64,000 nucleotides of DNA, from positions 13,268,001-13,332,000 of the forward strand of contig CP075494.1 in assembly GCA_021613535.1 (NCBI GenBank), written 5' to 3'. Positions 13,170-26,300 of the stretch are shown one piece after another. The stretch's first letter is position 1, and every line of letters starts with the position of its first letter. A program made the position numbers and the translations under genes. The DNA is from Adineta vaga. Its lineage: Eukaryota > Rotifera. The notes beneath the pieces were generated by a model. The model saw nothing but the letters and a program-made list of their open reading frames with translations, ran no database searches and was not told where the DNA came from.

Positions 13170-14827
13170 GAACGAATAGGAAAGAAAAAGAAGAAGACAA
13201 AGAGAGTGATCTAGAATGTAGAAAAGTATAGGAAGGAAAAAAAATGAAACTAATCGATCGCTAGATGTAATGGATAAGTCTATGACCTTTAGCCGCTTAG
13301 AATTCAATCATGAAAAATATCGAAAGGCCACTTGCTTTTTTCAGGCTTTTTTCGCTTAAAAATGAAAAAATACGACTTTATTTAATGTCACTCATTCACT
13401 ATGTGTGTCTACAGGTCGTGTTAGTAGAATGAGTCAGCAACGAAAGACATCATCGTATATATATATATATATTTATATAAAATTTTCTCTTCTCGTCTGT
13501 TCTGTTCTCTTCGATGTTGAGACGTAATGGATGAGTCATCATATGTCATAGAGGTTAAATCGAAAGCAACTGATAATATTGAAAAAAAAACTATCATTGC
13601 TAGCATTTACCATAGAGAATTTTATGAAAGAAAATCAAATTTTGACTCATACAGATCTTTCGAATCATCGGTAAAAACGAATGGGATTCATCTGATCTAT
13701 GACAATCCCCCTATGCTACCTTTTCTGACGTCATTTTTTTCTATTTGAGTTTAAATAATATGCATAACAAAAAGAATAAAAACAAACAACACGTTTTCGC
13801 ACACGAGCGAAGCTCTACTATATTCAATTAAATCATAAATCACATGAATATTTCATTAGAGAACAACGAGAAGGACATGGACCATTTTTATGCTTTTTTC
13901 ATGGTCTCTTTATCGAAAAAAAATGTTACTCGTTACGGAAATGATTGTAATGCATTTCAAGACAAAATGTGATACATGATATGGCCTCAAAAGTGTAAAA
14001 CGAAAAAATCTAACAATAATTATCAATTCGAATAAGGAAGAAGTTGTAAACATAACGAATACGATCAAAAACTTTTCATGCATTGCTCTATGAATTCAGA
14101 CATTGGAAAAAATCATGTTAATGACAATAGTTGTATATATTTCAAAGCGAAATTTTTTGTCATATCTAATCAAAAACAGTGGTAGATCGGTCGTTTCACT
14201 CATCGCAATTAGTCATGTTTGTGCACTAATCATAGAAATTAACTTTTTGTTTTTCTTTAGAATAATTCTATCCTACGTGACGAGAAAACTAAGTCGTTGA
14301 GTCGATTTCAAATGGTTCGGAATAGATTCTATTCATATCGATGAATGATTAGAGGTTTATCCATTTACGTAAATCAATCAATAGAGAATCGATCAAGTGT
14401 ATACACGAGCATTTTTACTCAAATATTTGACGATAATGATGTCATTTGCCTACACAAATGATGTTTTTTTCTATATAATTTTAAAAAAAAAGAAACGAAT
14501 AAAATCGAAACTGTTTGCTTTCGAAATATATCCCTATTTTATTTATTCGCATACAGGCCTGACATATTCTTATAAAAAAAATGATTGAAATTAAAATGAA
14601 AGCATCATTTTTAAATCCTTTTTTTTCTTCATACCATATTTTTTACTTCAATATCTTGAATTTAATCTCAATTGTCGATTGTTTTGGTATTAAATTTCAG
14701 AAATGCATATATCCAAACAATCAATTCACTGCTAAATAACTTAACAGAAAAAAGAAAAGTACTTACATGATGATTTCCTACAAAAGCCGAGCATCAATAT
14801 CAATCGGCACTTTCGAAAAGACTCCAA
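13170..14827. other. intergenic region, DUSP promoter side
   Basis: About 1.7 kb between the 5' ends of the divergent phosphatase and protease genes. It includes a (TA)n run at about 13454-13470 and a second GAGCGAAGCTC palindrome at about 13804-13814. Small open frames here show no known domain. Confidence 0.5.
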
Positions 14828-16098
14828 ATGATGATATTGATTCCATTTCTTATCTCGTTTCTATTTTTACCATTGAATATTTTTGCGGGACAGGAACTTT
14901 CGATATTTTCTGATTCCACCTGTGATCCAAATCGATCGACATGGACTCCATGGTTCAATACACAGAATCCATCGATTAATAATGGATATGATGTTGAAGA
15001 TCTTGTTATGATTCGACAGTTATATGCAAATACTATTCAATGTGATACAGTTTTAAATGTTGATTATGCTATAGTCCAACCATCAGCGAATCAACTGGGA
15101 ACATATCAAACATTGATTAATCATGATGGTCTCTTTTGTACTGGTTCTCGATCATCACCATGTCCTGATTATAAAGTTCGCTTTTGTTGTGCATCTTCCG
15201 GTAATGTTCCAGCACCTCAATGTGGTCAACCATTTCATCAACCTTATTTATATGCATCTGCACGAATAGTCAATGGTCTTCAAGCAAAAGCGCATTCATT
15301 TCCATGGGCTGTGTCTTTACAATATAAAGGCGTTCATGATTGTGGTGGAGTAATTATTGATGAATTAAATATCTTGACAGCAGCACATTGTCTTGATTAT
15401 GCGAATGATCTTGGTAACTATTTTGTTCGTGTCGGTGCGCATGATCGATCTTCATCAGGTCAATTGATACCCATTGCTAAATTGATTCTTCATCCGAATT
15501 ATGATGAGAGCCGTTCGACAGATGATATTGGTATCATAAAATTAGCTTCACGAATTCAATTCACAAAAGAAATTCAACCTATTTGTCTTCTGGATAGTGT
15601 TAGTATATGAAGAGAGAGAGAAAGAGAGAAAAATAAAATCAATTTATTATCAATTAAACATTGATTCGTTTAGATAGTGGAACCACCCTTAGATTCAACT
15701 GTTTATGTTGCTGGTTGGGGTAATACTGTACATAATCAATGGAATAGTGGAAGTTCAGTTCTTCTTCAAGCTCGTCTTCGTGTTATTTCGGATTGTTCTA
15801 TGTATTTTGCATATGAACCACAAAAACAAATCTGTACAGCTCCAAATGGTCCTACTGATAGAGATCATGGGTTTGTGATTGATCGATATGGATTTTTTTT
15901 TAATTTTATCTTTTATTCTTTAGCTCATGCCAAGGTGATAGTGGTGGTGGTTTATTCTATTTTAAAAATGGTCGTTGGTATACTGCTGGTGTAGTTAGTT
16001 ATGCTATTGGCTGTGGAAGACGTGCATTTCCTACAGTATTCACGAAAGTATCCGCATATCGCGACTGGATTCGAACGAATACGAATCGTCTAGCATGA
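14828..16098 (+). CDS. secreted trypsin-fold serine protease with N-terminal WxxW-like domain
   Basis: Three exons (14828-15598, 15674-15870, 15924-16098) give 380 residues. A hydrophobic signal peptide (to about residue 20) marks it as secreted. Residues ~25-125 are cysteine-containing and carry STWTPWFNTQNP and a closing KVRFCCASS, like the WxxW domains found in mucins and intelectin-like proteins. The protease domain follows: activation site ARIVNG, catalytic His in LTAAHC, Asp in TDDIGIIKL and Ser in CQGDSGGG. All three triad residues are present. The usual GDSGGP is GDSGGG here. The position equivalent to chymotrypsin 189 reads Gly (HGSCQGDS) rather than Asp, and SWG is SYA, so trypsin-like Arg/Lys cleavage is not expected. 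The substrate is unknown. Confidence 0.92.
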
Positions 16099-16720
16099 AT
16101 AGAAGCGTTTTATCATTCAATAAACTAATCAACGAAAACGAGCATCATGATGATGTCTCACAATAATATTGTAAAATTGATAGTCTTCTTTCATTTTTAT
16201 TTCAGAAACCATATATTACTCGTTTCATCTATACAATCTATAAGCAGATGAGTTTAATCGAAGTGATAATAAAGTGACATCTATTCAGAAGTATGAATTC
16301 GTATAATTGAACGAAAATTCCATCAATGTTTTTCGAAAAAGATGTTAACATCTCTATTGATTGCTTTGTAAAATAAAATCTCAACAGTGATTTGTCATAA
16401 TTGATTGGTAAGATTTGCCAATCCTTGTTCGTGTGCAATGAATCATCGTCATCTTCATTCTTTATCGTGTTGAGTTGGCCGCTTGTTGGTTCGATAGTTA
16501 AAAAAAAGAGGAAAATGTAAGAGTTCGTTCTGTCTTTGATTACTATTCTTTTTTTCTTGTTTTTCTGTAAATAAAATTTATATTATTAGTCAAAATGTTC
16601 TTTTTTCAATGAAATTACAAACAATCTTTAGTTAACATTGACTTTGAAGAAAAAGTAGAACGAATCTTCATTTATTTATTTTAGATTCATCAATAAAACG
16701 CATCTCATTCATTTTCAATA
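16099..16720. other. intergenic region between protease and AGFG genes
   Basis: 622 bp separating two genes of the same strand. It has AATAAA signals for the protease mRNA (for example near 16119) and AT-rich sequence. I see no gene. Confidence 0.6.
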
Positions 16721-19202
16721 ATGGCAGGGAGTTCCACAACCAAAAATAAACGTCAAGAAGAAAAATATGTTCAAATGATTCGCGATTTGGTATCTTTACC
16801 GATGAATAAACAATGTTTCGATTGTAATTCTAAAGGACCAACTTATGTTGAGTATGTTGATTGAGAATTATGATCATGATAAGAAAAATATTTTGTATTT
16901 TCTAGTGTCACTGTTGGAAGTTTCGTTTGTACCGCATGCAGTGGTCTTTTGTAAGTAGATTAGAAACTTATATCGTTGAAAAAGAATTGAGAAAAACGAC
17001 AATTGTTCTATTATGGTTTATATCAAATCAGACAAATTAGATTAGAAAGAAATAGAACGAGGCCGTCAAGTCTCCGAAGTGAAATGTGTTAGACTACTCG
17101 GTAGATATTAGTCGGGAGTATGTCAAAGGATTATTGTATACTATTTTGTAATAGTGATATATAAAAATCAAAAATATTTATGTTCATATATCTATTTAGA
17201 CGAGGATTAAATCCTCCACATCGTGTTAAATCAATTAATATGTCAACATTCACTCAAGATGAAGTCGAATTTATGAAATCTCGTGGCAATCAGGTTTGAT
17301 TGGAATTCTACCGAAAAAAATTGTATAAAATTTCAAATTTAGTTGAATAAAATGGTTTATCTTGGTTTATATGATGCAAATGCTGGATTTTCACCTGATC
17401 CAAAAGATACCGAACGTTTTAAAGAATTTCTTTCTCAAAAATACGAACGAAAAAGGTAGAAAAAAAACATTCTCTAGTTTGATTTCTTCCATATGAAATT
17501 CTTTTTTATAGATGGTACGTAGAACCAACTGAAGTAATGAAACAAAAGGTGAAAGCTGATACAGAAGCTAATCTGGAAAAAGCAACACCGACTACCAATA
17601 ATACAAAATCTTCATCCAATCTTCCGCATTCAAATAATATAACAAATACAATTAAATCTCCTCCCGAACCAGCATCAACTGTACCACAAAATGCTACACG
17701 TGTTAGTTATTTGAAATTTTATTTGATAAAATCATTCTCGTTTCATTTTATTAGTCACATCGTACTCCATCAGTCACATCATCTCAACCACCAATGCTTG
17801 TATTCGATGCACCAATTACTACAACTCCTGCAAATACCACATCTCCTACATGTAAGTCTAATCAATGTACTAAATATAGAATTGTCTGTATTGAACGTTG
17901 TCAATTCCTTCGTCTTCTCAATTCAATAGTATATGAATAGTTTTAAAAAATCCCATATTTCCTTGTTTCAAATCAATTTGTTATTGCTTTTCAGAATATG
18001 AGGTAATGAATTGATTTCTTCTATAATTGCGATCTTATGTAAAAAAACAAACCGCTTGTATATATTGATGTACTTGGTACATATGCTATAGTAGTTTGGA
18101 ATATCAGTCTTAAAGTACTTTGTATTTCGTAATTGTCGTTTTTCTAGTGCTGTTTTTGCTTCATTCATACTTATACTTAAGAAAGTTTCTTCTTAACTAA
18201 TGCTTCTAAAAATTCTATTCAACAAACATTTATTTAGCATTATTCGATGATTTCTTGCAATCTTCAACATCACCAGTAGTTAGTACGTCGCCAACTAAGA
18301 ACTTCTTTTCTGGTAAATTATTTACTTACTGTTAGTCTTTTCGTTGATCCGAATTCTCTTCATCTAGATCAACCATTTACTCAAACAACCACAACATCAT
18401 CGAATGATACGAATTGGGGCGCATTTGTGGAAACAACAAAACACCCTACAACCATGCTTACTAATGTACCTCCGACGAATACAATGTCAATGCCAAGCAA
18501 TAATTTTGCTCATCCACCACCGGAACCAGTTCGTTATTTTTCTTTTCTGTATTTGATAGAAAAACAATTACATGCGTTTTAGGCTGATAAATATGCTGCA
18601 CTTTCAGAATTATTCAGTTCACAAAATACTTTGCAAGATCAACATTCTTCAATTTTTGGAAATACGGCTAACGGCAGTACGAACATATTCATTCATAAGA
18701 ATCAAACAATTTTATATCTGATGTTTTTCTTCATAGGTCATCGAACATCTTCTTCAGGTCCCAACAATTCTATATTTGGCAATACATCTTATTCATCTAC
18801 TCCACAAATACCATCGTCCTCTACGAATACAGCGCCAAAATTTCCTGTTCAACAAACACATCAAACTAATATGTTTTCGTCTCAACAATTTCCACCACAA
18901 TTTCCTCCTCCTTCGAATCCATTTGGCCAACAACCATTCGCACCTAGTAAGATCAGTATATCATTATTCTAAAAAATATCTTCTATTCATTTATAGATCC
19001 ATCCAATTTCTTTAACATGCCATCTACCAATCAACCAAATCCATTTTTGGTATAAACATATTTGTAAAAATAATCTTCTATGAAACTTCATCTTTTTCTA
19101 TTCTAGAACATTGCTCAACAACAACAACAACAACCAGCCGCTCAGCAATTACCCAATCAATTTGGCAAACCACGAGCGAATTCAACAAATCCATTTCTTT
19201 AG
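16721..19202 (+). CDS. AGFG1: ArfGAP with FG/NPF repeats (AGFG/Hrb family)
   Basis: Twelve exons, all with consistent phases, give 452 residues. The N-terminal ArfGAP domain (residues ~10-130) carries the zinc finger CFDCNSKGPTYV...VCTACSGLLRGL and the conserved PHRVKSINMSTFTQDEV; it should stimulate GTP hydrolysis on an Arf GTPase. The rest is disordered and rich in Ser, Thr, Asn, Gln and Pro. It has scattered IFGNT (FG) motifs, NPFGQQPF, and NPFL near and at the very C-terminus. NPF motifs bind EH domains of Eps15/intersectin, which fits the known endocytic cargo-adaptor role of AGFG. AGFG1 and AGFG2 cannot be separated here. The intron at 17852-18237 (386 nt) is the longest and shows no coding potential. 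Confidence 0.93.
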
Positions 19203-19663
19203 AATTCTCAAAAATATTCGAACAAAACTTAGATATATTAAGCTTCAAGCACTCGTTCTTCATCATTTATTTCTTGCTTTCTCACACTCATGAACCTCGC
19301 AGAAATCTATCATAGTCCTTTTTCTTTCCCACTTCAAACAAATTCAATTACATACACAGTGAGACTGCTTGTTTAGTCGAGCAGTACGAATCATTCTTTT
19401 TCGATTAATCATCTCTTTAACTACTAATCAAACATACTGAATTGTTGCGATTCATTTTATTCGTATACAATTAGTCTTTATTAATTATTTTTTTCTCTCC
19501 TTATGATAATATAAACGACGTCAATAAAAGAAAAACGACGTTTTTTTTTCTTGTTGTTTTTGCTTGTTGCTGTTGTATTGAATTGATTGTAATGAGAAGA
19601 AAAACAAAAGACAAATCATTCATATTTGTTTTCTATTTGTACTTTGCACAACAGTTTTTCTAG
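19203..19663. other. short intergenic region, AGFG 3' end and TMEM192 5' end
   Basis: 461 bp. It includes an AATAAA signal at about 19524 for AGFG and, just before the TMEM192 start, a pyrimidine tract ending in TTTTTCTAG immediately followed by ATG. That is the form of a splice acceptor adjoining the start codon and suggests a trans-splice site. Confidence 0.5.
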
Positions 19664-21023
19664 ATGGTCAGTTTAAATACACAACATGGACGAAGTGGAG
19701 GAGTGAGTCTAGAAGGTTTTTGCTTGTTTTGCTCGCCATTCATAAAATTGATTAGTGATCAAAGAAATATTCAGCTAAATTCATTTGATTTTATATAGCT
19801 CGATTTTGCTATACATTCTAATTGAACATATTTGGAAATTTTTCATTGAAATACAAAAATATTATTGAATAAGCTCAGAAAGTAAAACACCAGGAAGACT
19901 ATTGAATATGTTTCTCTCTTTTTTTCTTCGCAATAAGGGTATGTCCTTTGATGATCGATCATTTGCTGGTGCTGACGAAACTACACGTGAAAATACACCA
20001 CTTATTGATAGTCTAGAACAACCATATCGACCGATAAAAACAACTGGTTTCATTGTGCTACATATATTTCTTACCGTAAATGTTTCATATTTATAAGAAA
20101 AAACAAACATTCAGTAACTTATCAAATATTGTCCATCCTAGATTGCTTTTATCACAGGCATAATTCTCTTTCCAACAACGATTTGTCCTGATCCTCCCTA
20201 TAATGATACAATAGGACAATGTAGTAATCATTCTGGTTATAATATAGCATTATATATTCATGCAGGTGGTTATATTGTTAGTCTTGCTTTTGATCGGTTT
20301 GTTTATATAATTTAAATGAAAATTTTGAAGAATTTTAATCTTTAATAGATTATACCATCATTATCAAGATCTATCTCGACGAGATGGTTATCTTGAATTC
20401 TATCGTCAGTCAAGAAATCTAAGACGTACACCTTTGTTTATTGTGTCTACCGGTAGTTCTAATTATTATTTCTTCTGACCCTCTTTTTTTTCTCTCTGTG
20501 TTCAATCATAGGTAATGCAATTCTTGTCGCTTTAATTGAAGTACTCGAATCCAATCGTGATGCACTTGCTCAATTACGTTGGAAAATGTATCCATGGTAT
20601 TTTTTAGCATTGCTTACTTCTCTTGAAGTACTCATTATATTAATAGCACTTATATGGTATCTTGGTAAGACAATAAAGTGAAGAGTATATTGAAATCAAA
20701 GTTATTGAAATTTTAGTTCTTACATTAAAATTTAATAAACGACGTGCACGTCCTGATGCGACACAAGAAGATCTACTTTCAAGTTTTGTGACTTCACAAA
20801 CATCAGCAAATGAAATTGGATTTCGGTTTGTTCATATTTGATACTTTTATATAATCATATACGATTCATTTGTAGTGATGAAAGTTATAGAGAAAATGTC
20901 TTGGAAAAACAAGCAGATTTAATACGATATTTACGTGAACGTAACGAACAATTAGGTCGACTTGTTCTTCAATATAAACAACAAAATGATTTTCAACATG
21001 GTATATCAAATCGTAATCTTTAA
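19664..21023 (+). CDS. TMEM192: lysosomal membrane protein TMEM192
   Basis: Seven exons give 281 residues, close to the 271 of human TMEM192. The first exon (19664-19702, 13 codons) is inferred: a splice acceptor abuts its ATG, its donor is GTGAGT, and the next acceptor at 19937 keeps frame. If wrong, the start would be 19941 (MSFDDRSF) or 19908. Four hydrophobic segments are visible (LHIFLT/IAFITGIILF, YIHAGGYIVSLAF, LFIVSTGNAILVALIEV, WYFLALLTSLEVLIILIALIW). The conserved TMEM192 C-terminal motif is present: NEIGFR followed by VLEKQADLIRYLRERN, a cytosolic coiled-coil helix. The human protein is a homodimeric lysosomal/late-endosomal membrane protein of unclear function. Confidence 0.9.
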
Positions 21024-23319
21024 ATTTGTTGAATGAGTTGTTTAAGTAATCAATCGTCTTTCAAATGATTTTTCTTTTGTGATATAAACTTAGAATGTTA
21101 TAAAATGATCGCGTTTTTTTAAAAATATGCATATGTATTCTTGATAAAAAGAAAACAAACTAGAAATAAACAAAATTCAATGTAGATTTTGATCAGATTA
21201 ATTCAAAAAATGTATCTTATTAATGAACATAGAGAAAAGATTATTAATGAATTCACACATTGCATGCTCAATCACTGATCCATTTCATGATGAGCAATAG
21301 TAAATTCGTCGTCGTCATCATCATCATCATTTCTGTCTGACCGTCTGTCGATGTCATCATTCAATATAATATTATGCAGATCAACTCCCATAGTCACATT
21401 GTATTGATAGAGAAAAGCTCTATGGAATTACTTTGACTAAAAGCAAACTTTCGGACATTGGACAACGGAATCCTTGATTATGTAGAATATTGTGTCAAAC
21501 ATACAAATTCAGCGTTGCTAATCGAATCAAATGAATACGAGACAGTCAGGCAAATCTCATGAGTTGAATACCAATGTGAAAGGCGGATCATTGACGGAAA
21601 TCAGACGAGATGTTCAATGTAGCTAATTGATATTCATTACATATTACTGTTGAATTTCTTATTGCTTTTTATTGTATTCTGGTTAGATATAGATCCGCCT
21701 TTTACATTATTCAATGTGTTGAATGATATACGCATGCATGTACGTGTATCGATTGATAAAAAATAAACAATAGAATTGACGCAACAAGCATTTCCAGTTG
21801 ATGAGAAACGCCCTTGATGAACATAAATAAACATCTTTATCCATCTGATCCTTTTCTCACTATTGCTCCTCCTTTTTTCTTCTTCTTTTCAATTTTCTCT
21901 GTATATTGTTAATGTAAATGTGCATCATTGAAACGTTTGATCTCATCCATTTTTCTATTTGGTGATGACGGAATCGACGATGGTTTAATCTTTTATTCAA
22001 TAGACTTAAACACTCTATACAAATATATGAGTAATAATTTGCACGAGGAAATGACACCATCTCAATCACTCAGTTGGCGGCGGCGTCACTAGACATAAGA
22101 AAAAGAAAAACGAATCCGGATATGATGATGAAAAAAACTGTACAGTCTATAATTAAAACGGCGTGCCGAGGATGACTTTTCCTTTCTTTCTTTTTTTTTT
22201 ATGGAAATGATTATGATGCCACATGCTGTGCTATACAGACAACCAGAGAAAGTTAATCACTTCTTCGTCGATATCCGTAACAAATAATTATTTTTCAAGG
22301 TGAAATGTAATGATGAATTTTTCGATCATTCATCAAGATACGTATTGTATCTTACATAATCAATCGAACGAATGTGAAGAAAAGCGTAAAAACAGTCTGT
22401 GTAACACCTGGGATTATCTCACAGGTGTTTTGTAGATGTGTGTTCATTCATATAGAAATTTTCTTACTGAAGACAAAGGCGAAGCATAACGTTCGTGTTA
22501 AACAGGATGTTTGGTTCAAATAAAGAATTTCAGTTTCTTTTTAATGAGACCGGAAACATTTGGTCATGTAATATCTATAGTTTAAGAAAAGAAAAAGTTC
22601 TGGAAATCAAATCAGATATTGCCAAAGGAGATCAATAGAAGATGAGTCTTTTCGAAGACGTGAATGTTCAATTGTCGTCGTCGTCATCTTTCTTGTCGCG
22701 TTTCTTTTAGCTTCTTGATCTGTCCAAACCGAAAGCTCGAGGGATCTTGTGTCTGTCTTCTGTCATCATATGTATATAACTTTGGAATAGAATTAGAAAG
22801 TTTCTGTACATTTTTTTCTTCTTCTTTTTTTTTGTTTCGTTGTCTTTTGACATGTCTCCTATTCTTATTTCTTCTTTTTCCTTCTTTCTTCTGGCGATTT
22901 TTTCTATAACGAGAGAGAAGTAGAAGAGGAGGAGGAGAGACACATAGCGAGAACGAGAAAGAAGGTAGTGGTCATTCATTCATTCATTTCTCTTGCTGCG
23001 CGAGCACATATTTGCCCATCATCATCATTGCTATACAAGCGAAGAGAAGGAGAAGAAAAATCAGTCAGTATTATAATTATTACTCTCTTTCTCTATCCTA
23101 TCCACACAATCGAACTGATCCTCTCTTTCTTTTACTTGCTTGTCGTCATACAGTTTATTTATAAATTCATTTCTATTCGGATCGAGAAAAGAAGAAGACA
23201 TATACATTCTTATGTTGAACTTTAACTTGACGTAACAAAAAAAAGAAGAATTCACCTACGCCCTTGTACACAGATTAAGGATTTCGTATTCGAACAGTTC
23301 ATTTGCAAAACTTATCCAA
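21024..23319. other. intergenic region upstream of the Ig-receptor gene
   Basis: 2.3 kb with no convincing gene. It has a CAT/GTC trinucleotide stretch at about 21305-21350 and pyrimidine- and purine-rich tracts at 22800-23100. A strong stem-loop at 22403-22429 (AACACCTG, 11-nt loop, CAGGTGTT) places an E-box half (CACCTG/CAGGTG) in each arm. It probably holds the promoter and 5' leader of the next gene. Confidence 0.45.
22403..22429. promoter_or_regulatory. inverted E-box pair / 8-bp stem-loop
   Basis: AACACCTG and its exact reverse complement CAGGTGTT are separated by 11 nt. Each arm contains an E-box (CACCTG/CAGGTG), bound in animals by Snail/ZEB/E-protein factors. It lies ~0.9 kb upstream of the predicted start of the Ig-receptor gene. 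Regulatory use is inference. Confidence 0.3.
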
Positions 23320-26300
23320 ATGAATACAACGACAATAATTTTCGGTAAGTTGTTTCTTATTATTAATACATTGTCAAGTGTCAGCATTGAGTACAACAGC
23401 CGGCATATATCCATCCTTGATTCAAATTGACAGCTAAACAATTTCTTTTTACGTGTCAATTAAGATTATTTCTTATATTGGACATACATGTCCGTTACAC
23501 AATCATCTTCTACTTGACTTCGTATTTGAAACTAAACTATTTCTGAAACAGACCATTGTTTTTTTCCCTTTACTTCTCTATTGATTAGCGTTGGCGGCAA
23601 TGATGTGTGTTACGTCTATAGGACAATTCTATCCAAGTGTTAGCGCTCAATAATGTTGATGATGATGATGATCATGACAGGAGCTCGTGTCGATCTTTGT
23701 AACAAATCTGCCCTACTTAGGAAAGAAAAACGACAGACGAGATGAACGTGTAGAAACAAAAATAATCAGATAAGGGCGTTAATAACAATAATACTTCTTA
23801 CAACATACGTGTGTGAGATAACTCCCTACGGCAACTAGACAAGAAACAATCCATACGAAGCAAAGATCCATTGGTTTAATTCATATTATTCTCTTGCGTT
23901 TTCTTTTTCACTTGTTGTTGTGTTGTGTATATGCATTGAGAGTTGTCTGCAATTCGAGATGTGCGAATAGTTGGATTGAATTACTGTGAAGAAACGTATC
24001 TATTCTTCGACGTAATTTGAATTAGTTTTAAGTCTGTCTTTTCTCTTGTTCGTGTGATTGATATCAATATCATGTTGTATTGAACAAGAAAGCGCGTTGA
24101 ATTTCCTTCTTCTCCCTTCTTGAGAATCAACATTTACTCATCTGCTGACGTTCATATGTTGTTTGTCTCCTACTCAATTGTTAATTAAGAAGAGTGACCA
24201 AAAAAGTTTGCTTAAATCAAACACATCTGTCTTGACCTCATATTCCCATTTGATTAAGAAGGAATTTCTGGTTTTCTATGTATTGAATAAAAGACTGATT
24301 TCCGTTTCGGGCACTTTTCTTTTCTATTTTTATTTCGTTGATCAAGATGAATCAAATATGCGTTTAGTTGACAGGCAGAAAATACGATCAATCTCGTTTT
24401 CATTTCCCCTTTTGACGCGTCTAGGCGATAGGGCAGATAATGATGATCTATTTGATTTCAAAAATGCAAAAGAGAAAGAGATAGACAAAAGATGATTGAC
24501 ATTTTGTCGATAGAAGACAAAAAAAATGAAAGTGGTTACGCTTGAATAATCGATGAGTGAAAAAAGCACTTTCAATGTGTGTGAAGTCAAGACTTGCATT
24601 GATAACTATCAGCCATGTTTAGATATGGGTGCAAACGAATTAAAGTGACACGTCCTATGATGATTTTTTTTGATAAAGAAACTATAGAAGCCTTACAATT
24701 AAGATTGTACTATAATCTTTTTTTTTTGCCTTATGTATAGGATTGTTATTATTCATTATTACTATTGGTTGTTTTGATGCATCGACCGTACTTAGTACAC
24801 GAACAATTACAGAAAAACAAGGTCGAGATGTGGTATTATCATGTCGATTCGATGGTCTTACCGATCGAGATCGAGTCATGTGGTAAGAAAGGCAAAAGCA
24901 AACATGAAGATCAATTCATATTTTCGTCTTATAGGTCAAAAGATGGTGTTGTTCTTTCTGTTAATCAAGAAATTTCAGGCGATAAACAAAAATATGAAAT
25001 TATCGGAAAATATGATTTAATTATAAAAACAATTGCTGGAAATGATAGTGGACGGTATTTATGTCAAAATTTTGATCAAGCTTTATCAATGACTATTGTA
25101 TTAACCGTTCTAAGTAAGTGGAAAGAAGATCGTGTAACAAAAAAATACAACCTTGATCCCACACATACACATGTCTTATTAGGATCAGACGAAATTCGAT
25201 CTTAACCGTGTGTGTGTGCGTGTATAATGTAGAGAAGAGACTTTGATTTTAACGCGCATTCATCTATAAAGCCTAAAGCAACGAGTACTTTCATTTTCAA
25301 TTTAAACATATACATACATACATATATATATATATATGTTCAACTCAATTGTGAGACACAAAAGAACAAGGTTGTATCGGCGTATATAGAATGATAGTGA
25401 AATTGAAGCCGATCAAGCACGAATATATGAACACTAATCATATATACATTGTCGTTTACTTCTTTTCTTTTGTATTGAAAAAAAAGAGAAAGAAAGAAAA
25501 GAAACATTATTATTAGTAGATGTAAAAGACGATGTATGTTTTGCCGTTTCGAAGGACAAAAAACATCAAAAGAGATATAGAAATTAATTTTTTCATTTTG
25601 TTTTTCTTTCTCTGCCATTTCTGAGTTGAACACACGACAATATCCGGAGTTGATTTCCGTGTCTGAATTTCATGGAATGCATGAACGACAGACAAACAGT
25701 AGGACGTCTATTCTCTCCTTTGGGATGTAGAAATGAAGGTCAAGTCAATGATTGATGTCTGACCATACTTCTATTGTTTCGATTTCTGATTCTAATCAAG
25801 GACATGAAGGTCAAAATTCTTAACTGTTGATGTAACATTTTTTTTCTATTCTTTGAAGTATACATGTACATCATTATCTTGGGAACAAAACAAAACTCTA
25901 AGAACGGAAATAAAAATAATCGATAGATGATGAAGAAGAAAAGGAATTAGAATGAACATAGAGATAAGACTAATCCATAGACGTATATGTATATATCTCT
26001 ATCAAATGAATAATGATCTTTCTATCATGCTGTTTTATTATTATTAGCACGTCCAACCAAACCGGAATTATATCAGTCAAATGAGACTTTAATTGAAGGT
26101 AGTTTAGCATTATTTATTTGTACAACGCAAGGAGGTAATCCATCACCAACATTTACTTGGTTAATTAATCAAAAACCAATCAATGGATCATTCTATACTG
26201 TCTCTCCAAATACAAGTGAACTACGTTTACCATTAGAAAAACGTTTCCATAATGAACAATTGATATGTCAAGTTAATAATCAAGCATTGGATAATCCATT

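Noticed and set aside
16480-16500. GGTTCGATAG as a possible tRNA B box
   Set aside because: No matching A box, acceptor stem or terminator run could be folded around it; no tRNA was found anywhere in the window.
19902-20096. TMEM192 starting at a TTG or at the ATG at 19908
   Set aside because: The sequence before 19938 is a pyrimidine tract ending in AAG and looks like an intron acceptor; an upstream exon at 19664 joins in phase.
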